From Colicola sp016286205 (GTDB taxonomy: Bacteria; Bacteroidota; Bacteroidia; Bacteroidales; Paludibacteraceae), in NCBI GenBank assembly GCA_016286205.1, contig JAEESF010000011.1, forward strand, positions 17,028-81,027: a stretch of 64,000 nucleotides of DNA, given 5' to 3'. The first letter of the stretch is position 1; each line of letters starts with the position of its first letter. Both the position numbers and the translations under genes were made by a program. The notes beneath the pieces were generated by a model. It was not told the origin of the DNA. It saw only the letters and a program-made list of their open reading frames with translations, and made no database searches. Shown one piece after another: positions 41,073-48,920 of the stretch.

Positions 41073-43334
41073 TCAATTATCCACCGTTGTTACGCGGCGA
41101 ACTTCTTTGATATCGTCTATTTTCTTTATTGCTTTCAGCAGTTCGTCCAGTTCCTTGCGGTCATAGACGTAAATTTCCATAGTTCCTTTGAATATTCCGT
41201 CATCGCTTGATACGTTGATCGAACGCATATTGATGTGGAATTCGGTGGTCAGGGTTTTCAGTACTTGTATGAACACACCAAATTTATCTATTCCCTTCAG
41301 TTCTATTGTCTCTACGAATGATTGCACGCGATGTGTATTCCATACGGCGGAATATATTCTCTTGCCGTAACTGGTCTTTAGTAGTTGAGCCTCAGGACAA
41401 TCCAGTTTGTGTATCCGCATCTTGCCTCCGTCATCCATGTATCCCAGTACTTCGTCTCCCGGAATCGGGTGGCAACAGTTGCTCAGGAAGTATTCCTTGC
41501 CCAGATTTTCGTCCGTCAGCACTATCGCATGCGGTTTCTTCTTTTTCTCGCCCTTTGGTGCTTCTTTCTTCTCTGTCTTGGTTTCCTCAGGTTGTTGGAC
41601 TGGTTCATCGTCGTTTTTACCGAAGAAGGACATATGCGACCACCATGACCGTTTAGGGAATACGATGTCGTGGAAGTTATCCAGTCTTACCAGTCCTTGA
41701 CCTACTTGCGCATATAGCTCATTGGGCTTCGATATATGATGGTAGTTCAACAATCGTGCCAAAGCCAAATCTGGATTGGCAGCCAAGTCCTTGTCCATCT
41801 GTATCGCATCGTGTACCAATCGCTCGCCGTGCTTGATGTAGCGTCTTTCTTCACGGCGGAAATATTGATTCAGACAGTTATGCGCTTTTGCAGTCGTAGC
41901 GTATTCTAACCATTCGGGTTGAGGATGTTGGCTTGTGGAGGTTAGTATCTCCACTTGGTCACCACCTTTCAACTTGTATGATAGAGGAACAAGCGAGTGG
42001 TTCACTTTAGCGCCTATACAGTGCTCTCCTAGTTCTGAGTGGAGTAGGAAGGCAAAGTCTAGTGCGGTCGAACCCAGAGGCATCGTCATAATCTCACCCT
42101 TTGGCGTGAACACAAATACTTCTTGTGCAAACAGATTCAGTTTGAATGTGCCTAGGAACTCCATCGCGTCTTTCTCCGGGTGTTCCAGTATCTCCTTGAT
42201 CTCTCTCAGCCACTTGTCTAGTTCGCTGTCATCCGACTCTCCGGTCTTGTATTTCCAGTGCGCAGCCAGACCTCGTTCTGCTATCTCGTGCATGCGGTCC
42301 GTACGAATCTGCACTTCCACCCATTCGCCGTTCGTAGCCATTACTGTCACATGTAGCGCCTCATAGCCGTTTGCTTTGGGCGTGGAAATCCAGTCGCGTA
42401 TACGCTCCGGATGTGGACGGTATATCTCTGTGATGGCCGAATAGATCATCCAACACTGGTCTTTCTCGCTCATCGACTCGTTCGGCGTGAACACAATGCG
42501 TACGGCCAGCAGGTCATATACATCTTCAAACTGGATATGGCGTTGTGCCATTTTCTTCCAGATCGAATAGACCGACTTGATACGTGCTTTCAGCGTGAAC
42601 TGGTAGCCCATCGACTGTAGGCGTTCACGGATAGGAACGGCAAACTGTTCAAAGTTCTCTAGTTGGCGAGTCTTCACGTTCTCCAGTTTGTCGTGTATCT
42701 CTTGCCATGTGTCCGGATGTTCGTATTTGAAGCTCAGGTCTTCCAGTTCTGTCTTGATGGGGAACAAACCCAGACGATGAGCTAGCGGAGCATAGATATA
42801 TTGTGTCTCGCCGGCTATCTTGTATTGCTTGTCCTTCGGCTGAGCGCCCAACGTACGCATGTTATGCAGTCGGTCGGCTATCTTGACTAGCACTACGCGA
42901 ATATCGTCCGAGATGGTCAGCAGCAGTTTGCGGAAATTCTCCGCCTGTTCCGAAGCTTGACTGCCGAATACACCTCCGCTTATCTTCGTCAGACCGGAAA
43001 CTATCTGGGCAATCTTGTCGCCAAATAGGCCTGCTATATCTTCTGTCGTATAATCGGTGTCTTCTACTACGTCGTGCAGCAGGGCAGAGCAGATACTCGT
43101 ACTACCTAGTCCGATTTCGCGAACACAGATACGTGCTACGGCCAATGGATGCATGATGTATGGCTCACCACTCAAACGACGCACGCCATAGTGCGCCTTG
43201 TTCGCAAAATTGAACGCATGAGTAATCAGCTCGATTTTCTGCCTATGCGGTGTATGCGCATAGTCGTCGAGCAGAGCCTCAAACTCACGTTGGATCATTT
43301 GCTCTTCTTGGGGTGTAAATTCACTTTTTTCCAT
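41073..43334 (-). CDS. rel: bifunctional (p)ppGpp synthetase/hydrolase
   Basis: A 753-residue Rel/SpoT protein of the stringent response. It has the HD hydrolase domain (ALLHDVVEDTDYT with the metal His-Asp), the synthetase domain (RIKSVYSIWKKM and TPKANGYEALHVTV), a TGS domain (VFTPKGEIMTMPLGSTALDFAF) and a C-terminal ACT domain. The ATG at 43334 is chosen: the promoter at 43356-43386 places transcription just upstream, and the much longer open frame extends through that promoter into the divergent amidase gene. It heads the minus-strand series and so may be read through into the genes that follow. Confidence 0.95.
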   Translation of the reverse strand: MEKSEFTPQEEQMIQREFEALLDDYAHTPHRQKIELITHAFNFANKAHYGVRRLSGEPYIMHPLAVARICVREIGLGSTSICSALLHDVVEDTDYTTEDIAGLFGDKIAQIVSGLTKISGGVFGSQASEQAENFRKLLLTISDDIRVVLVKIADRLHNMRTLGAQPKDKQYKIAGETQYIYAPLAHRLGLFPIKTELEDLSFKYEHPDTWQEIHDKLENVKTRQLENFEQFAVPIRERLQSMGYQFTLKARIKSVYSIWKKMAQRHIQFEDVYDLLAVRIVFTPNESMSEKDQCWMIYSAITEIYRPHPERIRDWISTPKANGYEALHVTVMATNGEWVEVQIRTDRMHEIAERGLAAHWKYKTGESDDSELDKWLREIKEILEHPEKDAMEFLGTFKLNLFAQEVFVFTPKGEIMTMPLGSTALDFAFLLHSELGEHCIGAKVNHSLVPLSYKLKGGDQVEILTSTSQHPQPEWLEYATTAKAHNCLNQYFRREERRYIKHGERLVHDAIQMDKDLAANPDLALARLLNYHHISKPNELYAQVGQGLVRLDNFHDIVFPKRSWWSHMSFFGKNDDEPVQQPEETKTEKKEAPKGEKKKKPHAIVLTDENLGKEYFLSNCCHPIPGDEVLGYMDDGGKMRIHKLDCPEAQLLKTSYGKRIYSAVWNTHRVQSFVETIELKGIDKFGVFIQVLKTLTTEFHINMRSINVSSDDGIFKGTMEIYVYDRKELDELLKAIKKIDDIKEVRRVTTVDN

Positions 43335-43355
43335 ACTGACATGCAAAATATCGCG

Positions 43356-43386
43356 CAAAGGTACAACAAAAAAATGAAATGCGCAA
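43356..43386 (-). promoter_or_regulatory. promoter of rel
   Basis: On the minus strand, TTG (43384-43386), 20 bases and TACCTTTG (43356-43363), 22 bases before the ATG. Confidence 0.78.
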
Positions 43387-43497
43387 GTGCGCGCGCATAA
43401 AAAATGAAAAAAAATGCATTTTGGCACGAAAAATGTATTACATGTATGGTGAATGAAATTTTTTTTTGTAATTTTGCAATCGTTTAATTGGCTTATT

Positions 43498-44571
43498 ATG
43501 CGAAAAATACTCGTTATACTGCTCGCCGTTATGGCCTGGCCGATCATGGCGGCTAAACCGTTTACTGTGGTCATCGACCCCGGACATGGAGGCAAAGATC
43601 CTGGCGCCGTAGGCAAATTCTCACAGGAGAAAGATCTCAACCTCTCTGTCGCGCTGCTCACTGGCCAGAAACTCACGGAGCAGTTCCCAGATGTCAAGGT
43701 CGTTTATACCCGTTCCACCGATGTCTTTATCCCACTGCAGACACGTGCGGATATTGCTAATAAAAACAACGCCGATCTCTTCATCTCTATCCATACCAAT
43801 GCCTCGGAAAATAAGGCCGCATGCGGTGTCGAGACTTTTGTGTTGGGTACTGAGAAGATGGAGAAGAATTTGGACGTGGCGATGCGCGAAAATGCGGTGA
43901 TGAAGCTCGAGACCGACTACAAAACCACTTACCATGGCTTCGACCCGAATTCCATCGATTCCTACATCATGTTCGAGTTGCTGCAGAATAACTACATGGA
44001 CCAGTCGCTTCAGTTTGCTACGCAAGTCCAGAACCAGTTCGTCGGCAAGCTTCGTCGTTACAACCGTGGCGTGCAACAGGCATCTTTCTGGGTGCTACTC
44101 AAATCCGCATGTCCGAGCATCCTCTTCGAGATAGGCTTTATCAGCAATCCTGACGAAGAAGTGTTCCTCAATACCGATTCGGCGCAGAACTGCATGGCGC
44201 AGGCTCTGGTCGATGCGTTCGCTATCTACACTCGCAAACAAGCGGTCAAACAGGAGACTGTCAACACACCGAGCGAAAATCAGACTAACGACAGAGAATC
44301 GACAGAGAATCGAGACGAGACAAACACGAGAAGTGAACGAGACGTTACCGAGAGCACTACCACTTATTATGCTATCCAGATTTGTGCTTCTCGCACGCCG
44401 CTTGAACCCAATGACCCAAAGCTGAAAGGACTGCAATGCGAGTCACGCAAAGTCGGCGATTGGTACAAGTATTACGCCATTGTAGACACCGACCGCAACA
44501 AGGTGGTCGAGAAGCAGAAAGAGATCAAAAAGCTCTTCCCTGATTGTTGGATAACCAAATTCGAAAAATAA
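43498..44571 (+). CDS. N-acetylmuramoyl-L-alanine amidase (Amidase_3) with SPOR-like tail
   Basis: A 357-residue periplasmic zinc amidase that cuts the bond between muramic acid and the stem peptide, used in cell separation. The signal peptide is residues 1-18 (WPIMAA). The Amidase_3 domain (about 20-240) shows VVIDPGHGGKDPG with the first His ligand, HTNAS with another, and FEIGFISNPDEE with the catalytic Glu. A low-complexity linker (ENQTNDRESTENRDETNTRSERD) follows, then a SPOR-like domain (about 295-357) that could bind denuded glycan at the septum. The ATG at 43498 is used; the longer frame lacks a signal start. The linker contains a CAGACTAACGACAGA-type repeat shared with cvpA. A TAATTTTG -7 box is at 43469-43476 with a poor -33. 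Confidence 0.9.
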   Translation: MRKILVILLAVMAWPIMAAKPFTVVIDPGHGGKDPGAVGKFSQEKDLNLSVALLTGQKLTEQFPDVKVVYTRSTDVFIPLQTRADIANKNNADLFISIHTNASENKAACGVETFVLGTEKMEKNLDVAMRENAVMKLETDYKTTYHGFDPNSIDSYIMFELLQNNYMDQSLQFATQVQNQFVGKLRRYNRGVQQASFWVLLKSACPSILFEIGFISNPDEEVFLNTDSAQNCMAQALVDAFAIYTRKQAVKQETVNTPSENQTNDRESTENRDETNTRSERDVTESTTTYYAIQICASRTPLEPNDPKLKGLQCESRKVGDWYKYYAIVDTDRNKVVEKQKEIKKLFPDCWITKFEK

Positions 44572-44597
44572 TATAATACGCATATAATCAACTGTTT

Positions 44598-45488
44598 ATG
44601 AAGTACGCAAGAGAGATAAAAGTAGGAGTTCTGGCAGCGCTCTGCCTTTTCCTCCTTTTCTTTGGATTCAATTTTCTAAAAGGTGTTAATATTTTCTCGC
44701 CGACCAATTCCTACCACGGCCGTTTCGACAATATCCATGGCGTGGAAGAGCAGGCGGCTGTCTATATCCGCGGACTCAAAGTGGGCCAGGTAGATCGTAT
44801 CCACTACGATTTCACTGCCGATAGTGCGTTCGTACTGGATATTTCCATCAATCGCGACATCGTGTTGCCGCAAGGTACGCAAATGGCCTTGGTCGCTGAT
44901 GGGCTGCTTGGTGGTATGGCTATTGAGCTGCAATTGGGTGATGGCGAAGCTATCGACCATGGCTCTTTCCTGCCTACGGTCTTTGTTCCCGGACTTGTCG
45001 AGAGTCTCCAAGGCAATCTGTTGGCGCATATCGACGAAGCCGTTAGCGATGTTGATTCGTTGGTTCTGCAGCTCCAAAATGAACTGGCAGGCAACCATAT
45101 TCAGACTACGCTCCAGAATGTCGATCGTATCTCCGGAGACCTCACGGGAGTTTCGTCCGATCTCAAGTATCTGATGAAGAACCAAGTGCCTACTATTGTT
45201 AACAATGCCGACACTGCGGTGGCCAATCTGAATACGGTCGTAGCCGATCTCAAGGAGGCCGACCTCAAGTCCACTGTCAAGCGCGTAGATAACGCGGTGG
45301 ATGGAGTCAACGCACTCATCTCTGACGTGCGCTCCGATCAAGGTACAATCGGAAAACTTATCTATGATAAGTCGCTCTACAATCACATCGATGCGACTGT
45401 CATTTCTGCCGATTCGTTGCTCACCGATCTCAAGGCGCATCCTAAACGCTACGTACAGATATCTGTATTCGGAAAAAAAGAAAAATAA
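44598..45488 (+). CDS. MlaD family (MCE-domain) lipid transport protein
   Basis: A 296-residue protein with an N-terminal transmembrane anchor (about 8-27, AALCLFLLFFGFNFLKG), an MCE domain (about 38-120: YHGRFDNIHGVEEQAAVYIRGLKVGQV with the typical V.GVKVG-like turn) and a helical C-terminal part with repeated Val/Asp-rich heptads. Members are the periplasmic substrate-binding part of ABC systems that move phospholipids between membranes. The permease and ATPase partners are not next to it. It follows the amidase gene by 26 bases and ends before a strong terminator. Confidence 0.87.
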   Translation: MKYAREIKVGVLAALCLFLLFFGFNFLKGVNIFSPTNSYHGRFDNIHGVEEQAAVYIRGLKVGQVDRIHYDFTADSAFVLDISINRDIVLPQGTQMALVADGLLGGMAIELQLGDGEAIDHGSFLPTVFVPGLVESLQGNLLAHIDEAVSDVDSLVLQLQNELAGNHIQTTLQNVDRISGDLTGVSSDLKYLMKNQVPTIVNNADTAVANLNTVVADLKEADLKSTVKRVDNAVDGVNALISDVRSDQGTIGKLIYDKSLYNHIDATVISADSLLTDLKAHPKRYVQISVFGKKEK

Positions 45489-45559
45489 TTGTTGGAAAAC
45501 GTACCCAAAAACAGCATTTCTTATTTTTCAGTTTTCTAAATTCAAAAAAAAATAACAAA

Positions 45560-45602
45560 CTCGCTACACCCCTTGATTTTTCGTGTAGCGAGCTTTTTTT
45601 TT
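45560..45602 (+). terminator. terminator after the MCE gene
   Basis: A perfect 10-bp stem (45560-45569 with 45583-45592) and a 13-base loop, followed by a run of about nine Ts. Confidence 0.88.
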
Positions 45603-45645
45603 GCAAAAAAATGCACCTTGCTCTTGCAAAACTCAAAAGCCCTAT

Positions 45646-45730
45646 AAATCAGCAAGTTACGTGTTGATAACTTTTGTAATCTGCTGATTTTCAGTTGTTT
45701 AAGCGTAACTGCCTAATAATGCGGCAGTTA
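45646..45730. other. inverted repeats and DnaA-box-like site upstream of dnaA
   Basis: AAATCAGCA (45646-45654) pairs with TGCTGATTT (45682-45690) around an AAGTTA/TAACTT inner arm. The inner part holds TGTTGATAA (45662-45670), one base off the consensus DnaA box on the other strand. TAACTGCC (45706-45713) and GGCAGTTA (45723-45730) form a second hairpin. The region is AT-rich and gene-free (45489-45813). It may be a dnaA regulatory site; an origin cannot be claimed. Confidence 0.4.
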
Positions 45731-45765
45731 GCAATTCCGTTTTTTGTACCATATGAATGGCAATT

Positions 45766-45795
45766 TTGCCAATTAAAAAATTTGTTGTACTTTTG
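45766..45795 (+). promoter_or_regulatory. promoter of dnaA
   Basis: TTG at 45766-45768 within a GGCAATTTTGCC palindrome, 19 bases, TACTTTTG at 45788-45795, 18 bases before the ATG. Confidence 0.65.
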
Positions 45796-45813
45796 CAGTC
45801 CATTTCGAAAAAC

Positions 45814-47193
45814 ATGACACAAACTTTACAACAACAATGGGCTCAATGCCAGACCATCTTGGCTGACAATTTGACGAGCAGTGTGTACCAGATGTGGTTC
45901 GCACCCATTGTTCCGTTGCAGTTTGCGGATGGTGTTTTGGTTCTACAGGTTAAATCCTCGTTCGTAGCCGAGTATATTGAGGAGAATTATATCTCCCTTC
46001 TTTCCTCGGTTATCTATCGCGTGTTCGGACAAGGTACGTGCCTCGAGTATCGCGTACTTATAGATAGCGCGAGTGGCGCGGGCACAATGTTGCCTTCGTC
46101 GGCTGCCAACGGCTCTTACCAGAATCCGGCTCAAGCTGTTCTGCCTCAAACGCCGAACACTAACCCGTTCGATTCTCAATTGAGCAGCCTTTACACGTTC
46201 GATACCTTCGTGTCGGGCGAACCTAACAAACTGGCGCGTACTGCCGGCTTAGCTATTGCTAAGCAACCGGGCTTCACCGCTTTCAATCCGCTGTTCATCT
46301 ATGGTGGCAGTGGAGTGGGAAAAACCCACCTGGCCAATGCCATTGGCAACCAGATACGCGTGTATTACCCGCAGGCACGTGTCCTCTATGTTAGTGCGAA
46401 CACGTTCAAACTTCAGTTCCAAGACGCTCGAAATGCCAACCGAATCCCTGATTTCCTCAATTTCTACCAGTCTGTCGATGTGCTTATAGTAGACGACATT
46501 CAGTATTTTGCGGGACTGAAGGGAACGCAAGACACCTTCTTCCATATCTTCAATTATCTCCAACAGAGCCGTAAGCAACTGATTTTCACGTCCGATAAGG
46601 CTCCGGTTGAGTTGAAGGATGTGGATGATCGACTCCTCACTCGTTTCAAATATGGTCTGACGGCCGAGATCGCTCGTCCGGACTACCAGTTGCGTCGTGA
46701 CATCTTCTTGAGCAAGATGCATCGCGATGGTATTGAGCTGTCGGAAGAAGTAGTGGACTTCATCGCACAGAATGTGCGTGATTCCGTTCGCGACTTGGAA
46801 GGTGTCTTAGCGTCATTGGTGGCTCACTCCACTTTCACCAACGCAGAGATCGACCTGAAATTGGCAGAGAAAGTGGTGAGTCGCTTGGTTACGGTTCAGG
46901 AGAAGCAGACATCCGTTTCTGATGTGATGAAAGCGGTGTCCGAACACTTCAATATTCCGGAGAAAGCTATTGTGGCGCAGAATCGCAGTCGCGAGATTGC
47001 TCAGGCACGCCACGTCGCCATATATCTGAGTCGTATGCTGACCGATAGTTCGCTCAACGAGATCGGCTTGCAAATGGGCCGTCGTACCCACGCAACTATG
47101 TTGCACTCCATCACGATGATTCGCGAGCAAATGGAGTACGATGCGCCGCTGCGCCAACATATAGCTCAGATTCGTAATGTCCTAGGAAGGTAA
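45814..47193 (+). CDS. dnaA: chromosomal replication initiator protein DnaA
   Basis: A 459-residue initiator that binds DnaA boxes and opens the origin. Domain I is about 1-80, with a short linker to 115. The AAA+ ATPase has Walker A GGSGVGKTHL, Walker B LIVDDIQYF and the sensor region ending FKYGLTAEI. The domain IV DNA-binding helix-turn-helix carries the signature RSREIAQARHVAIYLSRML and GRRTHATMLHSI. The ATG at 45814 follows the promoter directly; the longer frame runs upstream of it. mutY is convergent 18 bases after the stop. Confidence 0.97.
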   Translation: MTQTLQQQWAQCQTILADNLTSSVYQMWFAPIVPLQFADGVLVLQVKSSFVAEYIEENYISLLSSVIYRVFGQGTCLEYRVLIDSASGAGTMLPSSAANGSYQNPAQAVLPQTPNTNPFDSQLSSLYTFDTFVSGEPNKLARTAGLAIAKQPGFTAFNPLFIYGGSGVGKTHLANAIGNQIRVYYPQARVLYVSANTFKLQFQDARNANRIPDFLNFYQSVDVLIVDDIQYFAGLKGTQDTFFHIFNYLQQSRKQLIFTSDKAPVELKDVDDRLLTRFKYGLTAEIARPDYQLRRDIFLSKMHRDGIELSEEVVDFIAQNVRDSVRDLEGVLASLVAHSTFTNAEIDLKLAEKVVSRLVTVQEKQTSVSDVMKAVSEHFNIPEKAIVAQNRSREIAQARHVAIYLSRMLTDSSLNEIGLQMGRRTHATMLHSITMIREQMEYDAPLRQHIAQIRNVLGR

Positions 47194-47211
47194 TTTAAGG
47201 GGTTTCTTATC

Positions 47212-48246
47212 CTAGCGGATTTTTTCTAACGCCCGTAGCGTTAAGCGTGAGAGTGCATATCGATCGATATCCTCCCACGCTATTTTTATGGTCTCTGCCG
47301 TCTCTGGCAGTTCTTCTACGCGATGGATATAGAAGTTGGCGTGTAGGCGCTGATGACTCAGTACGTGTGTAAAACTCAGTTTAGAAGGCTTTTTTACGGG
47401 CGCTGAGAGCTCATCGCACGGAAATTCATACAGATGATACCAGATGTCTTTTTCGTTGCGCTGATGGAGTAGAGTGTACGTCTGCTCGCCATCCTTGCAC
47501 AGGTAGATATGGTAGTTCAGCCATCTCTCTCTTATTTTCGGGCGTGGCTTTCTGACGGGCAGCAATGCGGCTGTGCCATGCGCATAGCCCATGCACGCGT
47601 CTTGCAGCGGACAGTTCTCGCAGTTGTCGCCCAACGTAGGAGTGCAGTATAGCGCACCAAACTCCATGATTGCCGAATTGTACAGTCTTGGGTTCTCGCG
47701 GTCGAAGAGAGTCTCCATTTTTTGCCGAAACAGTTTCTTTCCTGCTGTAGTATCGAAAGGCTCGTCTATGTCCAGCAAGCGAGCTACAACGCGATATACA
47801 TTGCCGTCCATGGCCGGATAGGGCTGATTGTAGGCAAACGAGGCAATCGCGCCCGCCGTATAATCGCCTACGCCGGGCAACTGACGAATATCCTCAAAGC
47901 GGGTGGGGAAGTGGTATGTATCTTGTTGACCGCTTTCTACTTTCTGCTTTTGGCTTTCTACTATTTGTTGCGCCGCTTTGTGCAGATTGCGCGCACGGCT
48001 GTAATAACCTAGGCCTTGCCATTCCCGCAGCACCTCGTCTTCTGTGGCTTGTGCCAGGTCTTCTACGCGTGGCCAACGCTCTACGAAACGCATATAGTAT
48101 TCCATTCCCTGTGCTACGCGAGTTTGCTGCAGAATTATTTCGCTCAGCCAGATACAGTATCCGTCCTCCGTTTCACGCCATGGTAGGACGCGTCGATTCG
48201 ACTCGTACCATCTGTATAATCTGCTATGCAATAGGGAGTTGAGCAT
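47212..48246 (-). CDS. mutY: adenine DNA glycosylase
   Basis: MutY removes A mispaired with 8-oxoguanine. The 344-residue protein has the N-terminal six-helix domain with the catalytic Glu (SEIILQQTRVAQG), the helix-hairpin-helix LPGVGDYTAGAIASFAYN with the catalytic Asp downstream (AMDGNVYRV), the [4Fe-4S] cluster cysteines (C-x6-C-x2-C-x5-C) and a C-terminal NUDIX-like domain. The ATG at 48246 is preferred; the longer frame starts at the -7 element. A Gln/Lys/Ser-rich insert (ESQKQKVESGQQ) before the HhH region corresponds to a CTTTCTAC-type low-complexity repeat at about 47930-47965. Confidence 0.93.
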   Translation of the reverse strand: MLNSLLHSRLYRWYESNRRVLPWRETEDGYCIWLSEIILQQTRVAQGMEYYMRFVERWPRVEDLAQATEDEVLREWQGLGYYSRARNLHKAAQQIVESQKQKVESGQQDTYHFPTRFEDIRQLPGVGDYTAGAIASFAYNQPYPAMDGNVYRVVARLLDIDEPFDTTAGKKLFRQKMETLFDRENPRLYNSAIMEFGALYCTPTLGDNCENCPLQDACMGYAHGTAALLPVRKPRPKIRERWLNYHIYLCKDGEQTYTLLHQRNEKDIWYHLYEFPCDELSAPVKKPSKLSFTHVLSHQRLHANFYIHRVEELPETAETIKIAWEDIDRYALSRLTLRALEKIR

Positions 48247-48288
48247 CTTTTCAGCAATTTTTCGACCGCAAAAAAACGTTTTCGACTG

Positions 48289-48296
48289 CAAAAGTA
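48289..48296 (-). promoter_or_regulatory. -7 box of the mutY promoter
   Basis: TACTTTTG on the minus strand, 43 bases before the ATG. No good -33 element is seen at the expected distance. Confidence 0.5.
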
Positions 48297-48338
48297 CAAA
48301 AAAATAACGAATTTTGAAATTTTTTTTGCGAAAAACTT

Positions 48339-48367
48339 TTGTATTTCAATTATTTATAGTAATTTTG
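48339..48367 (+). promoter_or_regulatory. promoter of the HU gene
   Basis: TAATTTTG at 48360-48367 with TTG at 48339-48341 (18-base spacer, slightly short). Confidence 0.55.
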
Positions 48368-48409
48368 CACGCTTTTTTGATTATTCCAACACAAAATATT
48401 CATAAAATT

Positions 48410-48682
48410 ATGACTAAAGCTCAACTTATTAACGAAATTGCTATCTCGACGGGCTATGACAAAACGACCATCGGTATTGTTGTGGAGTCGATGATGAGCA
48501 GTATCAAGAAAAATGTAGCCACTGGAGAGAATGTTTACCTCCGTGGTTTTGGTAGTTTCATTACCAAAAAACGCGCTGCTAAGGTAGCTCGTAACATTAG
48601 CCAGAACACTTCTATCAAGGTGCCTGCACACAATATCCCTGCTTTCAAGCCGGCTGCAGAGTTCCTCGACGAAGTTCGTTAA
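48410..48682 (+). CDS. HU family DNA-binding protein
   Basis: A 90-residue histone-like protein that bends and compacts DNA. The typical layout is present: an N-terminal helical dimerisation part (MTKAQLINEIAISTGYDKTT), the beta saddle (NVYLRGFGSFITKKRAAKVARN) and the DNA arm (KVPAHNIPAFKPAAEFLDEVR) with the conserved Pro. The ATG at 48410 gives the normal HU length. It has its own promoter and is followed by a tiny basic gene after 53 bases. Confidence 0.93.
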   Translation: MTKAQLINEIAISTGYDKTTIGIVVESMMSSIKKNVATGENVYLRGFGSFITKKRAAKVARNISQNTSIKVPAHNIPAFKPAAEFLDEVR

Positions 48683-48735
48683 AATCAGACAATTAGCAAT
48701 ATAATATAAACGTTTTTTTTAATAACTAACACATT

Positions 48736-48825
48736 ATGCCAAACGGAAAGAAGCATAAGAGACATAAGATGTCCACGCATAAGCGTAAAAAACGCTTGCG
48801 TAAGAATCGTCATAAGCATAAGTAA
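48736..48825 (+). CDS. 29-residue basic protein, ribosomal bS22/mS38-like
   Basis: A very small gene encoding a 29-residue protein made mostly of Lys, Arg and His. It begins MPNGKKHKRHKMS and continues with HKRKKRLRKNRHKHK. The pattern matches the COX24/AURKAIP1-type (mS38, bS22) motif of tiny ribosomal small-subunit proteins, a class annotated in several phyla including Bacteroidetes. It lies between HU and rng, as expected for a highly expressed translation-related gene. The family assignment rests on composition and motif only, but the clean ATG, stop and position make it a real gene. Confidence 0.72.
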   Translation: MPNGKKHKRHKMSTHKRKKRLRKNRHKHK

Positions 48826-48839
48826 TTGACGACAGTTTT

Positions 48840-48889
48840 GGCTTTGTGGCTTCAGGTGTGTCTAGGTGTAGGCAGACTGCCGCAAAGCC
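48840..48889 (+). promoter_or_regulatory. hairpin in the rng leader
   Basis: GGCTTTGTGGC (48840-48850) pairs with GCCGCAAAGCC (48879-48889), with one G-U pair and an inner GTCT/AGAC arm. It lies 31 bases before the rng ATG, where RNase E/G genes in other bacteria carry autoregulatory stems. It could instead be a weak terminator. Confidence 0.5.
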
Positions 48890-48920
48890 TTTAATTTATT
48901 TTTATTAATCCCTATCAAGT

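Noticed and set aside
43335..43697. 121-residue N-terminal extension of Rel
   Set aside because: It runs through the rel promoter (43356-43386) and into the amidase gene. The ATG at 43334 gives the normal family start.
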